NCBI GenBank assembly: GCA_963681505.1
Contig: OY811989.1
Location: 1,443,577 to 1,507,576, forward strand
Direction of reading: 5' to 3'
Source: Eunapius fragilis
Lineage: Eukaryota; Porifera; Demospongiae; Spongillida; Spongillidae
DNA length: 64,000 nucleotides
Position numbers and translations under genes: made by a program. This document shows, piece by piece, positions 23,380 through 33,492 of this stretch. The notes under the pieces are model-generated. The model searched no databases. It saw only the letters and a program-made list of their open reading frames with translations, and was not told the origin of the DNA. The first letter of the stretch is position 1. Each line of letters starts with the position of its first letter.

Positions 23380-23746
23380 CTGGAGAGTCAAATACGCCTA
23401 GGCATATATGACCGGGAGTCATATATGCCAGGCGCGAATGACTGGGGAGTCATTGGCGACTATGACACCGGCTCTTGTGGTGTTACGTACTAGGAAACCG
23501 GTACCGGCTGTTTAAGTGTTTTATTTATAGTACCGGTACACACTTCGTACAAAATACTCGTGCAATTAATTAAATGTACCCATAATTAAAAATTTCAAGC
23601 CCCGCTGACTATACTCCAGGCGATGGACAGTCTAATTACCAGTGCGTAAGAAAGAGGTTGTGACAACATAGATGTCGCTTAGAATATCAAATAATAATAA
23701 AAAAGTATTTCACTAACAACGATCCTATTATGGTTCCAACTTAATA

Positions 23747-23926
23747 CACAGCAAAAAAAACGCGTAGAATCAATTCTTGATTTTCAATTGATTTTTTACT
23801 TACATTCTGGTACAGAATGTTTACCTACCTGTTACAAACTGGTAACAATATGTGTACCAGAATAATGTAAGTGACAAATCAATTGAAAATCAAGAATTGA
23901 TTCTACGCGACGATTTTTTAGCTGTG
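23747..23926. mobile_element. 180-bp fold-back MITE
   Basis: Starts CACAGC and ends GCTGTG. Inside, GCGTAGAATCAATTCTTGAT and TTTTCAATTGATTT face their exact reverse complements, with a second inner pair CATTCTGGTACA. ATA lies on both sides. The element family is not assigned. Confidence 0.8.
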
Positions 23927-23983
23927 ATAATAAAAATAACCCGCATCATTTTCGAAGGAGGCATTTAACCAGAAACTAAACAT

Positions 23984-23989
23984 TTTATT
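23984..23989 (-). terminator. Polyadenylation signal AATAAA for tectonin 2
   Basis: Plus-strand TTTATT, 76 bp beyond the stop codon of the gene at 24065. Confidence 0.55.
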
Positions 23990-24064
23990 GGAGTGGCCTA
24001 AACTGCAGCTATATCAATACACGGGGCCTGACTAGTCCGCTAAAGCTATACAGGCATGCGCTAC

Positions 24065-24796
24065 TTAAAGTTCAAGAGCACTGCGAAATATATTGTCGTT
24101 GCTGTCGACACCGTACAGGTTGTTGATCGTAGCGTCACACTGCTTCAAAGCGCCATTGATTCTCTCCCACTCTCCAATGCAAGGTTTCCTGCACCTCCAG
24201 ATGGTGTCGTCCGGACCAACTCCAAATATCGAGTGTGTTCCGGATGCGGAGACGTATTTCAACTTACCAGGAATCTGCCTCCAGCCTCCGCTCCCGTCCA
24301 CAGGCATGGTAAAGATGTCATTATTGCTATTCACACCGTAGACGTAGTCATATCCTCCATCGATCTGCTTTAACATTCCGGGAACCTGCACCCATCCCGA
24401 TCCGTCGCACGGATTCTTGCATTTGAAGATATCATCGTTGGAGTTGACTCCCCAAATGTAGCCGTTCCCAGAAGCGCTCACGTGCTTCAGCTTTCCTGGC
24501 ACCAAGATCCACGATTCACTGCCATCAACTTTCCCCCTGAAGATGTCGTCGTTGCTATTTACTCCCCACACTTCATGGTCTCCCGCGTCGATCTGCTTTA
24601 GTGCTCCATCGATCTGGACCCATTGCCCTGTGCAGGGGTTTGGGCACCTGTAGATGTTGTCCGCGGAGTTCACGCCCCATACGTGGTTGACGGATGCCGA
24701 AATGTGTTTCAGCCCTCCGGGCACTTGAACCCAATTCTGACCATAGGCCGCCGCGAAACAAACGGCTGTAAGCCAGAATGGCGTTTGTAGCTGCAT
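24065..24796 (-). CDS. Secreted six-blade tectonin (fish-egg-lectin/tachylectin-1-like), copy 2
   Basis: A 243-residue single-exon protein with the same architecture as the copy at 11394: signal peptide to about residue 19, six tectonin blades, and cysteine pairs CPNPC, CKNPC and CRKPC. Twenty-nine differences from copy 1 by hand count. Several cluster in blade 3 (SSSWKWLAG against SESWILVPG) and in the signal peptide, while the W/YGVNS.DDIF strands are nearly invariant. The intact frame, conserved TATA box and polyA signal imply both copies are functional. Carbohydrate binding in innate defence or egg/larval protection is the family role, not shown here. Confidence 0.9.
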   Translation of the reverse strand: MQLQTPFWLTAVCFAAAYGQNWVQVPGGLKHISASVNHVWGVNSADNIYRCPNPCTGQWVQIDGALKQIDAGDHEVWGVNSNDDIFRGKVDGSESWILVPGKLKHVSASGNGYIWGVNSNDDIFKCKNPCDGSGWVQVPGMLKQIDGGYDYVYGVNSNNDIFTMPVDGSGGWRQIPGKLKYVSASGTHSIFGVGPDDTIWRCRKPCIGEWERINGALKQCDATINNLYGVDSNDNIFRSALEL

Positions 24797-24835
24797 TATT
24801 GCCCGGGGTGTTATGCATGGCGGGTGGTTATCGCT

Positions 24836-24848
24836 TATTATTTATATA
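24836..24848 (-). promoter_or_regulatory. TATA box of tectonin 2
   Basis: Minus strand reads CTATATAAATAATAAGCG, about 42 bp upstream of the ATG. It matches the tectonin 1 promoter. Upstream homology ends near 24888, after GGCACGGTTCAAAGGATAAC. Confidence 0.6.
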
Positions 24849-24939
24849 GTGGGGCGATTCTATATGGCACGGTTCAAAGGATAACTGTGAAGACCGGCTT
24901 CCCACTCAGACGTGTGAACTCGTCAATGCAGATTGCTGA

Positions 24940-25500
24940 TGTCTTTTCTTTCAGCAGCAAGCTAGGATTCAGACCGCACTAAAGAGCTGAAGCATCGCAT
25001 TAGCACCAGTGATGCTCAACCATGCAGTGCACCTATACCTCCTCGTCGTTTTCCTCAGGCATGCAGAGAGGAGCTCAGAGGCTTGTCGAGGGACATGCTG
25101 GAGAGCGATGCGATCCGCATTCTGACAACCCTTGGTCCTCACCTATAGTGTTGGTAAAGAAGCATGATGGGACGACACGATTCTGCGTGGACTATAGGAA
25201 GGTAAACGAAGTAACAAGAAAAGATGCTTACCCGCTACGACACTTTGGACACACTGGTTGGCTCTAAATTCTTCACCATGCACACTGGACCTTGCCTGTG
25301 GGTACTGGCTAGCTGAAGTTGCTTCCGAGGATAAACCGAAGACAGTCTTCACAACATCGGAAGGACTTTACCATTTCAAGGTAATGCCGTTTTGTTTATG
25401 TTTATTTTCAGCGATTAATGGACAGAGTATTGAGTGGGTTAAAATGGTCGAGTTGTTTAGTGTATTTTGATGACATAATCGTTGTCAGGAACATTTGCAT
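24940..25500 (+). pseudogene. Ty3/gypsy reverse transcriptase relic
   Basis: Recognisable pieces in shifting frames are SDNPWSSPIVLVKKHDGTTR, FCVDYRKVNEVTRKDAYPL, DTLD..GSKFF, CGYWLAEVASEDKPKTVF and EGLYHFKVMPF. These are RT fingers and palm up to just before the YxDD. A short piece after them (CILMT in another frame of YFDDIIVV) continues to 25500. It lies directly left of unit U copy 3. Confidence 0.85.
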
Positions 25501-26055
25501 CACCTCACTATTTCATACATCCGAGCTGGACTCCGCAAGCCATTAATTTGTCTAGGCAAATTAATAGACAGTTGAAACCATCAGAGTTTCTTTCTGAGGG
25601 AGAGGTCAAGGAGCTAATTAAATCAAGTTTTGTACGCGGAGGATACCCGAAGCCGAGACAAGTTCATAAGATCAGCTGATCTTTATCCAATTGAAACACT
25701 GTTTGTACGCCCTCGCACAGCTGACTCATACTGTTGAGGGTTAACTGCTGGCGGGCCAGCTGCACCACGTGCACGAGCTGCACAATCTCTTGCGGAGCCG
25801 TGCTCATACCTGTGCCAAATACTACACCGTACACAGCTAGGAATGTCTGTGAAGGCATGCATGGCTGTATATCAGTAGACAACATGCATACAAATGTGAG
25901 GCAATACACTGGTGTGCTTACACTATCTCTGTGTATCGCTAGTTTTGTCCTAGATGGACAGCCATCTTGGCTCCAACGGGTGGATTTATGCAGTGCACCC
26001 ATTTTTATAGTGAAGGCACGGCTGTATTGTACTATGCCAGCAATTGCGGACATGA
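25500..26055. repeat. Duplicated unit U, copy 3 (truncated)
   Basis: Matches the first 550 bp or so of the other unit U copies, from CTATTTCATACATCCGAGCT to GAAGGCACGGCTGTATTGT. It then departs into unrelated sequence. Both strands are again open over the middle, but stops elsewhere and the lack of any domain argue against coding. Confidence 0.8.
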
Positions 26056-26499
26056 ATTATTAATTTTGAATTCCGTAATACGCGTAATAAAATTATTGTA
26101 CATGGCATCTGTGGGTAATTTCTATCAATCGCGCACAGTTTAGTATCGAAGACTCGGAGTAGAGCACTTAAACCTGTAAAATAGGATACAAGAACAAAAA
26201 GCATATATATTTTTTATATATTCTGTTCTGTAAAAATGTGCACCCATCCTTTTCAAAACGGAGTTTTGTCTTAATTATTGCATACATTTAATGGAATAAA
26301 GACGTTGATCCTTCCCCCCCTCCCTAGCTACTTGACCGCGTTGACGATGTATGGAGGAGCTTAAAGCGGATTCTAAAGCCAGAGCTATTAGCGTATTTAC
26401 ACATGCAACTAGCGTATCTATGTCATGTGCACATCTATTTGTAGATTCAAGTATGTGAATTCTAGTATCCTTTCAAACCATCAATTATAAAAAATTATG
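26056..26499. other. No gene recognised
   Basis: AT-rich sequence. I see no repeat or coding signal that can be named. Confidence 0.4.
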
Positions 26500-27080
26500 A
26501 ATAGTACGTTATAACGTTGACCAAGAAAACCTTGTTACCAGTACACACGCCACCACTGCCGGACACCTGCCTCAACCGATGGCCCAACTGTTTAAGGAAC
26601 TCAGTTGTCCTTGGTCCAAACACTCCAGTTGTCTCTAATGCCACTAGAGTGAAAAAGTGGCATGAGTCAAGATGTTTACATTTTTGCATCTTCTTATCTT
26701 CAGCCTGTTGAGCAACTGCTGCAACTTGCTGTGCAGCAATTGCAGAGTACAATGGTGCAAAAAGTATCAGGACATGTTGCATCCCACACTAGAAGTTGGC
26801 CGGCCAATTTCCAAGAGACAATTGAGACACCATCAGGTCGCTATCCATCTGAGTGATACAGACCCGACGTGATGGAACATGTGCCACAGCCAAAGCTCTG
26901 TGTACGATGTCCTTGACAGCTGAATGGCGGTGGTACCGTCCTGCGCTCTTTCTGCAGCTTAAGCCAAGTGCGGCAAACCGAGACACCATGGATGATGCCA
27001 CTGTGAGAATCTCTATGGACCTCTATGTAGAAGTCATACCTACATGTGCCAGCACTGTGGGGCATGCGTAGTCCCAGGGA
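26500..27080 (-). pseudogene. R2-superfamily (RLE-type) non-LTR retrotransposon C-terminal relic
   Basis: Minus-strand frames in order give GLSCRKSAGRYHRHSAVKDI, then VHRALAVAHVPS, a gap with shifts, then AAVAQQAEDKKMQKCKHL, then FFTLVALETTGVFGPRTTEF and LKQLGHRLRQ. This order (RHN-type motif, then an AEDRK..ETxGVFGP block) is the C-terminal end of elements carrying a restriction-like endonuclease. The catalytic PD..D segment is missing or broken between the pieces. It is a 5'-truncated, decayed copy facing left. Confidence 0.75.
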
Positions 27081-28176
27081 TGATATTGGTTACAACTTAC
27101 GTGCCTCATTTCGATATACTAGGGGCCCCAATAGGAGATTTTTTGTTCTGTGCCAAGTATATTGCTCAAAAGCGTACAGATGCCTCCAAGTTGCTCCAGC
27201 AATTGGCCCAGGTAGGTTCTTCAGATCCTCATCTTGCGATGCTTCTACTTCGTCAATGTGGAGGGTTTTGTAGGCTGATACATCTGGCTAGAACTATCCC
27301 ACCTTCTTTAGCTGGTGATGCCTTCAGTCTATTTGATGATGAGGTGCGGCAGTGTTTTGCAGAGTGTACTGCGGTAGACACTTCTGACTCTGCATGGCAG
27401 CAGGCGCAACTTAGTTTAAGTCGAGACGGTCTAGGCTTGCGACATGTGTCCTACCATTCTCCTGCTGCGTATTTAGCCTCAGCTGTCAATTCAGGCTTAT
27501 CTTATGAGGTTTGTAGGTACTTGCATCACTCTGTAGACCTTTACAACAACCTTGTTGATCCTCCTGACTCACTTACTTCAGATTTTGTAGACAACAGCTG
27601 TTCCTCCACCACCAGAAGTTCCTGTCAAACAAAATAGAGGATTGTCAGTTCAGGAAATTGTTTAATAACTCCACTCCAATCGACAGGGCACGTCTGTTGT
27701 CAATTTCATCACCTCATGCCTCAGCTTGGCTATCAGTTACTCCATCCCCTAGCATAGGCCTTCACTTGGAGCCTTCTGAATTTCAGGTGGCAATAAAATG
27801 GTGGCTCGGTATACCAGTTGCTCAAGGCCAAAGTTGCACTCATTGCAACGCTGCCTTGGATGCTTATGGTCACCATGCACTGTGTTGCAAGTTGGGGGGT
27901 GATGTCGTCTCCCGTCATAACAAGTTGAGAGACATCTTTAACGATTTCTGTCACCGTGCCTGTCTTGCTCCACAGCTAGAGATGGGAAGGTGGTCTAGAG
28001 AACATACTCGTCCAGCTGATGTTCTGGTTCCAAACTGGGTCCTGGGTAAGTCAGCAGCATTTGACCTGTCTGTCACATCAACGCTAAATGCACATGTTTT
28101 TCAAGAAGCGAGTGTGACAGCAGGTTTGGCTGCTATGGCTGCCCAGATCCGCAAGCACAGGGTTAACGATGGATAA
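27044..28176 (+). pseudogene. R2-superfamily non-LTR retrotransposon 3' part with restriction-like endonuclease
   Basis: The first frame (27044-27637) starts in the region after the RT palm: FDILGAPIGDFLFCAKYIAQ, then LLLRQCGGFCRLIHLARTIP. A frameshift near 27590 leads to the second frame (27658-28176). That carries CTHC..HALCC, then RHNKLRDIF, then PADVL..FD with 14 residues between the two aspartates, matching the CCHC, RHN and PD-x(12-14)-D signature of R2-type endonucleases. The RT catalytic part is missing (5' truncation). It ends KHRVNDG at 28176 and is followed by a hairpin. Confidence 0.8.
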
Positions 28177-28184
28177 GTGTGTGT

Positions 28185-28256
28185 ATCTTGTAACACTGGA
28201 TTGGAAGTAGACTCCACACATATATGTGGGCTACTTCCAATCCAGCATTACAAGGT
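28185..28256 (+). other. Inverted repeat (hairpin) in the 3' UTR of the retrotransposon
   Basis: CTTGTAACACTGGATTGGAA and TTCCAATCCAGCATTACAAG pair across a loop holding CCACACATATATGTGGG, itself a palindrome. It lies 10 bp past the stop codon. R2-type RTs recognise structured 3' UTRs, so this could be the retained recognition element (inference). Confidence 0.6.
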
Positions 28257-29244
28257 ACACAAGCACACACATATATATATATATACAACATCACACACAA
28301 TACACAGTCATCAGTTTATTCAATCCTGTCTAGACTGCTCATGCACTTCTGTTGGGTGAGTTCAGAGTTGCAATTACATGTAGATATGAGATCTCGACAT
28401 GTAGATATGAGATCTCGACATGTAGATTAATAATTACTGTACACAAAAAATGGGAAATGTTGGATGCCTTTAAAAAGTTGTTCAAGATGTTCATATGGAC
28501 ATGGGTATCCACGAATCTCCGACTGTCAGTTCAATTGAGGGAGGGAGGGAGGTGTATATTGTTCTCTTTCTATGATGGTACCATTCTGATAATCATACTC
28601 AGTAACCATATATCGACAATTGTATAAGCATAGACCCTACTGTGCAATTATGCAAAATGTTTGTTGGTAGTACATAGTGGCATGCAGCCTCCAGTTGTTG
28701 AGAGCACAACAGGAGAGAATGATGCCTGCTCAATCTCACACATTTTATCTGTGCACAGTACCATTTAAGAGCACTCTGGAAGAATTTTTGTTGGTGGATC
28801 TGACTGAGAAAGAGGATATGTGTTAGGCAATGCAACTAACAAGAAAGGTGGGGGGAGGGGGGGGGGGGGGGCAGCACACGTCTGGTAAAGGTGGACCATC
28901 AGGCAATACGAAATAGGTCAATACAGTACCCCTTTTTTCTACTTACGTCACTGTCTGGCACCCATAGCATCAGATTATAACAACCTATCCATCCTGGATG
29001 AGCTGAAGCATTCCATGTGCCGGCTTGAGTTTAAGTCAGTCAGCCAAACTGAGAAATTGCCTTGCAAAGCATTGAGAGGTGTGTGCCCAACTGCTTATCA
29101 TAGTCGGATTATTTGACTATTTCTTCATACCATTGTTTCAAGCATGCTGACAGCACAATATGAACAGCATAGTTAAGAGGGTGTGGCCACAGTCCAAAGG
29201 TGAGCCATATCAAATACTCCAGAACACACATGCATAAACATAGT

Positions 29245-29283
<39 letters not shown>

Positions 29284-29948
29284 ACCACCCCCTTCATAAT
29301 AATGCAAATCTGTACTTACAGATACACACAACCACTTATTCCTTGTCATGCTTGTCTGTTTATGGCGGACAAACTGTGACACTGTGTGTAAATATGCATA
29401 GCAGTTATTAGTGTGTCCCTCCACCTACAAAGAAAATGCTGCCATTGATCATGGGCAATAGCTGGCCTTTTAACTCGAACAAAGTATCAGTAATGCATCT
29501 GCAATATCAGAGAACACACTGCGCACATGTAATTTGTCACGCCTTGACTCAATACAGTTTATGACCATGGTTCACAACCCTCAATTGACTAACATGGCCC
29601 CCTTCCCATTGGATTCATTGATATGGTGTGAGGACTCTGCATGTATATCCAAGTCCAGCACACCCCTCTCCAGCAGTCAGTTGGCTGCTAGACCATGCAT
29701 GCATGGCGTCCTGACAAGAGGGTTGCTACTGAATTGATCATCTTCCACATAGATGTTTAGCAATTATATCACTCTTATTTACTTATTGCAGTGCTTATTT
29801 GCTTACACGCTAATTGCATCGGCCGCCAATTTTCTAACATCTAGATCTACATAAATATATTACATATATACTTCTCAAGCCACCATGCATATAATAATTT
29901 CTCCAACGACACATACGTATACGTACAGATCAGACATACAAAGTACCT
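28257..29948. other. Non-coding stretch
   Basis: Holds a short TA tract (about 28268-28284), a 21-bp tandem ACATGTAGATATGAGATCTCG near 28377-28427, a G-run at 28856-28870 and a CA microsatellite at 29249-29281. No gene recognised. Confidence 0.5.
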
Positions 29949-30566
29949 TCAATTCGATAAACGAGATCCGTCGATGCTTTTAGAAAACCTGTCGCTAATA
30001 TACGGCTGATTGCTGTAATGGCTATGCAAATGAATTAAAAGGTTGGCCCCTACATAGTGACACTCTATATGCATACCATCCACCATTTCTGAAGAAATAA
30101 AAGTGGTGTACGGGTTGTTGAACCATAAAGGCTTTGAATGGTGTAAATTGTCAGCTGTTTCATTTTCATTATTCGGATCATATATTGCAGCATAGCAGCC
30201 ATCGACATCGACGTCTCCAAATGTGCAAGTGCACCCTGGTTTCAGCCAAACCTTTAAAGTACGGCAGTCTACAGTACACGCATAGAGAATAATCGGGATA
30301 CGTCTATGCTGTTCTTCGCCCACACTATATGTTATTATGCAATTCTTGCGTTGAATTAGAATACAAATCACATCCCATAATGATCGATCGATGATCAAAA
30401 GCTGTCGATTGTCAAAAGCTGTCGATCGATGTGTGATTGATCGATCGCCATCGCGATCAATCAGCCATCGATACTCGATGCATCGATAGTTGATGCATCG
30501 ATAGTCGATGCATCGATCATCGATCCACCTATCATCGATGGTCAAAAGCTGTCGATCGATGGTCAA
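29949..30566 (-). other. 205-codon open frame, origin uncertain
   Basis: The first 60 or so residues are translated from the TCGATCGATG minisatellite (MTIDRQLLTIDDRWIDDRC..) and are not informative. The remaining 145 (ICILIQRKNCIITYSVGEEQ .. SKSIDGSRLSN) are non-repetitive, with several cysteines (CTVDCRTL, PGCTCTF), and match no family I know. A terminal exon or a chance frame are both possible. No splice sites or promoter could be assigned. Confidence 0.3.
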
Positions 30567-30701
30567 AAGCTGTCGATGGTCAAAAGTTGTCGATGGTCGA
30601 AAGCTGTCGATCGATGATCAAAAGCTGTCGATTGATGTCGATCGATGATCAAAAGCTGTCGATAAATTTATCACGCATTTATGACTCATTTGGCGTTCCA
30701 T
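30360..30701. repeat. Minisatellite TCAAAAGCTGTCGATCGATG with a conserved border
   Basis: About 12 imperfect units of GGTCAAAAGCTGTCGATCGA and shorter TCGATGCATCGATAG variants. It ends in GATAAATTTATCAC.. followed by GACTCATTTGGCGTTCC. The same border and units occur inverted at 61206-61320, so this is a dispersed family with a fixed end. Confidence 0.8.
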
Positions 30702-30749
30702 ACGGCACGGCCAGTTACTATTTTTGAGTGCCATATATGTGCCAAGACA

Positions 30750-31040
30750 TTCCGGCAAGGCTATGCAGTTTCTATATTTGAGTTACTATATACTTAAGTG
30801 CCAGAATGGCTCGAGCCATTCTGGCACTGCCAGTTACTATAATTAAGTACCAGAATGGTTCGAGCACTTCCAAATACAATATTTAAGTGCCATAATGGCT
30901 TGAGCCATTCTGGCCCGGCCATTTGCATTACTTGTGTGCAAGAACGGCTAGAGCAATTTTGGCCGCACAGCTGCCAGTTACTACTTTTGAGTGCGATCAT
31001 AGCTTGAGCCATTAATTCTGGCATGGCCAGTTGCACACTG
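30750..31040. repeat. Palindromic satellite, segment 1
   Basis: Five units built on the core AATGGCTCGAGCCATT with spacers such as CTGCCAGTTACTATAATTAA. About 230 bp here (30790-31030) match 36070-36305 in the same order and orientation, which shows a higher-order organisation. Confidence 0.85.
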
Positions 31041-31849
31041 CAAATAAGTTGGTTGCAATGGTAAACCAAGAAAAATTAAACCAGTGGTTTAAATTTTAAC
31101 TGGTTTTATTATTAAACCAAAATGTCAAACCAATTTTGTGGTTTAATCCTTAAACGCAGCAATTTGGTTTAATTTTGACTTGGCTTACGCTTTAAACCAT
31201 TCGTTTAAAAATAGTATTTATCATTGAGAATACCAATTTTTTGAATTCATAGTCGCTGATTTCAAGTGTAAAATATATCATGTTCTTATGCATAAGTAGT
31301 TACGAACAATGTACACGGTGAGTGAGGGGTAGGGGGGGGGGGGGGGGGGGGGGGTTGGATGGGCGGGAAGGTCTCTCCGCAGTTTAAGTTCTAGCTGGGT
31401 GAGTCATTCCTGTTAGCTATACGTATGAGGCGTGTATAGCGCTATACGACCAGACACGCCTCATACGTATAGCTATCAGGAATTACTCACCCAGAACTTA
31501 AACTGCGGTGTGATATAGGAATTGGAGGAGGCTAGCAGATCTTAGGATTGCAAAAGATAGCTTCATATGAGTGCCCATTCATTTAAGAATATATCGTAGT
31601 GAATCACTATGAAATATATGGTAGTGAATCATTTATAAAAATCCATGTTTTAACATAAGGAGAGCTAGTGTCAAGATTCTGTGCTATATGGTGATTCGTC
31701 ATTTGAAAAATGAAAATAATGAAGGATACAAAATACTTCCTCTCCTCCCTCCTCCTCTTCCACTCCTTCCTACTGTAATCCCTCTCCTCCAGTACTCCTC
31801 AACCTATTCACTTTTTGTTCACATATACACACACATGCACACACCGTGC
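31041..31849. other. Spacer between satellite segments
   Basis: At 31060-31210 there are repeated AAACCA/TGGTTT motifs. A G-run lies at 31332-31354, a fold-back element at 31377-31508, and then AT-rich and TCC-rich sequence. No gene recognised. Confidence 0.5.
31377..31508. mobile_element. 132-bp fold-back MITE
   Basis: Arms CCGCAGTTTAAGTTCT, GGGTGAGT and TAGCTATACGTATGAGGCG face their reverse complements across ATAGCGCTATACGACCAG, with only small indels. No coding content. The target duplication is unclear. Confidence 0.75.
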
Positions 31850-33201
31850 ATTTCTTGAGTGCCAAAATGGCTCGAGCCATTCTATAGCAAGGCCAGTGGC
31901 ATTACTTGCGCGCAAGAATGGCTTGAGCCATTTTGGCAATCTAATATAGTAACTGGCTTTGGCAGAATAGCACGAGCCGTTCTTGCACGGCCAGTTAAGT
32001 GCCATGCAGAGTGGCTCGAGCCATTCGGGAACGGACAGTTGCATTACCATGAGTGCCAGAATGGCTTGAGCCATTCCAGTACGGCCAGTTGCGTGCTAGA
32101 ATGGCTCAAGGCATTCTGGCACTGCCAACAATATTTGAGTGCCATAATGGCTTGAGCCATTCTGGCGCGGCCATATATGCAATATTTGAGTGCCAGAATG
32201 GTTCGAGCCATTCTGGCACTCAAGCGTCTGCATGCCGTGTCAGAATGGCTCGAGCCATTCTGGCACTCAAATTATGCAACTGGCCGTGCCAGAATGGCTC
32301 GAACCATTCTTACACTCAAGTAATAACTGCATGCCCATGCCAGAATGGCGAGCCATTCTGACAATCAAGGAAATGCATCTGTTCGTTCCCGAATAGCTCA
32401 AGCCCTCTTCATGGCACTTAACTGGCCATGCAAGAACAGCTCGTGCTATTCTGCCAAAGCCAGTTACTATATTAGATTGCCAAAATGGCTCAAGCCATTC
32501 TTGCACGCAAGTTATGCCACTGGCCGTGCTAGAATGGCTCGAGCCATTACGGCACTCAAGAAATGCAACTGGCCATGCTAGAATGGCTCAAGCCATTCTG
32601 GCTTTGCCTGTTACTATAATTAAGTGCCAGAATGGTTCGTGCACTTCCAGGTACAAATTTTTTGAGTGCCATAATGGCTTGAGCCATTCTAGCACGGCTG
32701 GCATTACTTCGTGCAAGAATGGCTTGAGCCATTTTGGCACTCTAGTATAGTAACTGGCTTTGGCAGAATAGCACGAGCCGTTCTTGCACGACCAGTTAAG
32801 TGCCATGCAGAGTGGCTCGAGCAATTCGGGAACGGACAGTTGCATTAAATTTAGTATAGCTGCATTACTGCTTGCATATACATGGCCGTGCCAGAATGGC
32901 TCAAGCCATTTCGGTACTCTAGTAATGAACTGGCCGTGCATGGCTCAAGCCATTATTGCACTCAAATTTATAGTAACTGCATGACCGTGCATGCAAGAAT
33001 GGCTTGAGCCAACTGACACTCAAGTTAAGCAACTGACCGTGCCAGAATGGCTCGAGCCATTCTGGCACTTGAGAGCCATAATGCCTTGAGCCATTCTGGC
33101 ATGGCCTGTTGCATTACATCAGTGCTAGATTAGCTGGAGCCACTGTGGAACGGATTTGAGCGTCAAAATGGTTCGAGGCATTCAAGAACAGAAAGGTACT
33201 A
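31850..33201. repeat. Palindromic satellite, segment 2
   Basis: About 28 units spaced roughly 45-53 bp apart. The consensus is TGCCAGAATGGCTCGAGCCA then TTCTGGCA, followed by a spacer of the type CTCAAGTAATGCAACTGGCC or its reverse complement. Units 31859-32160 are an inverted copy of 36740-37020. Open frames of the LEPFWHS/GLSHS type come from the repeat. Family X copy X3 is inserted at its right edge. Confidence 0.92.
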
Positions 33202-33246
33202 TCGGAACCTACGCGAGTAGGTTCCATATAGGAATCCAACAGTATC

Positions 33247-33492
33247 ATGAATGTCATTAGAAAAACGTCACTCACGTCTAGCGGGACATTTAAGAATCGG
33301 GTCACTTCGCTCTTAGTGGCAATCGAGCGATATCAAAAAGGACAACAGTTCTGCGTTGTATCAGTGTCACAAGACGGTGTACTTTTAGAGAACAAAAATA
33401 CTCGTCCCCATTGTCCGTACCCAGTCCCACCTAAAATTTCTCCTCCGTCGGCTTCTTATTCTTCTTCTTCTTCTTCCTTCCGGAGAGTATAA
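33247..33492 (+). CDS. Short conserved ORF of family X (X3 copy)
   Basis: 81 codons from ATG. It shares with the X5 and X6 copies the pattern MNVI.K..., RV..L.VA....., QFCVVSV or QFRVCLM, then (V/L)(V/L)ENK. The start codon lies 45 bp after the element end, in the same place in each copy. The function is unknown. It might be a first exon of the lost element protein, or a conserved non-coding end that happens to be open. Confidence 0.3.
   Translation: MNVIRKTSLTSSGTFKNRVTSLLVAIERYQKGQQFCVVSVSQDGVLLENKNTRPHCPYPVPPKISPPSASYSSSSSSFRRV

Larger units (their letters stand above)
21986..23540 (+). mobile_element. Ginger-like element bounded by GGTACCGG inverted repeats
   Basis: GCCGGTACCGG motifs occur at 21988-22060 on the left and 23498-23535 on the right. 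Next to them lie arrays built on GGCATATATGACTCC (left, 22078-22160) and its reverse GGAGTCATATATGCCTAGGC (right, 23100-23460), so the two flanks are roughly inverted copies. Between them lies an integrase-like gene fragment. The exact termini and target duplication were not resolved. Confidence 0.55.
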
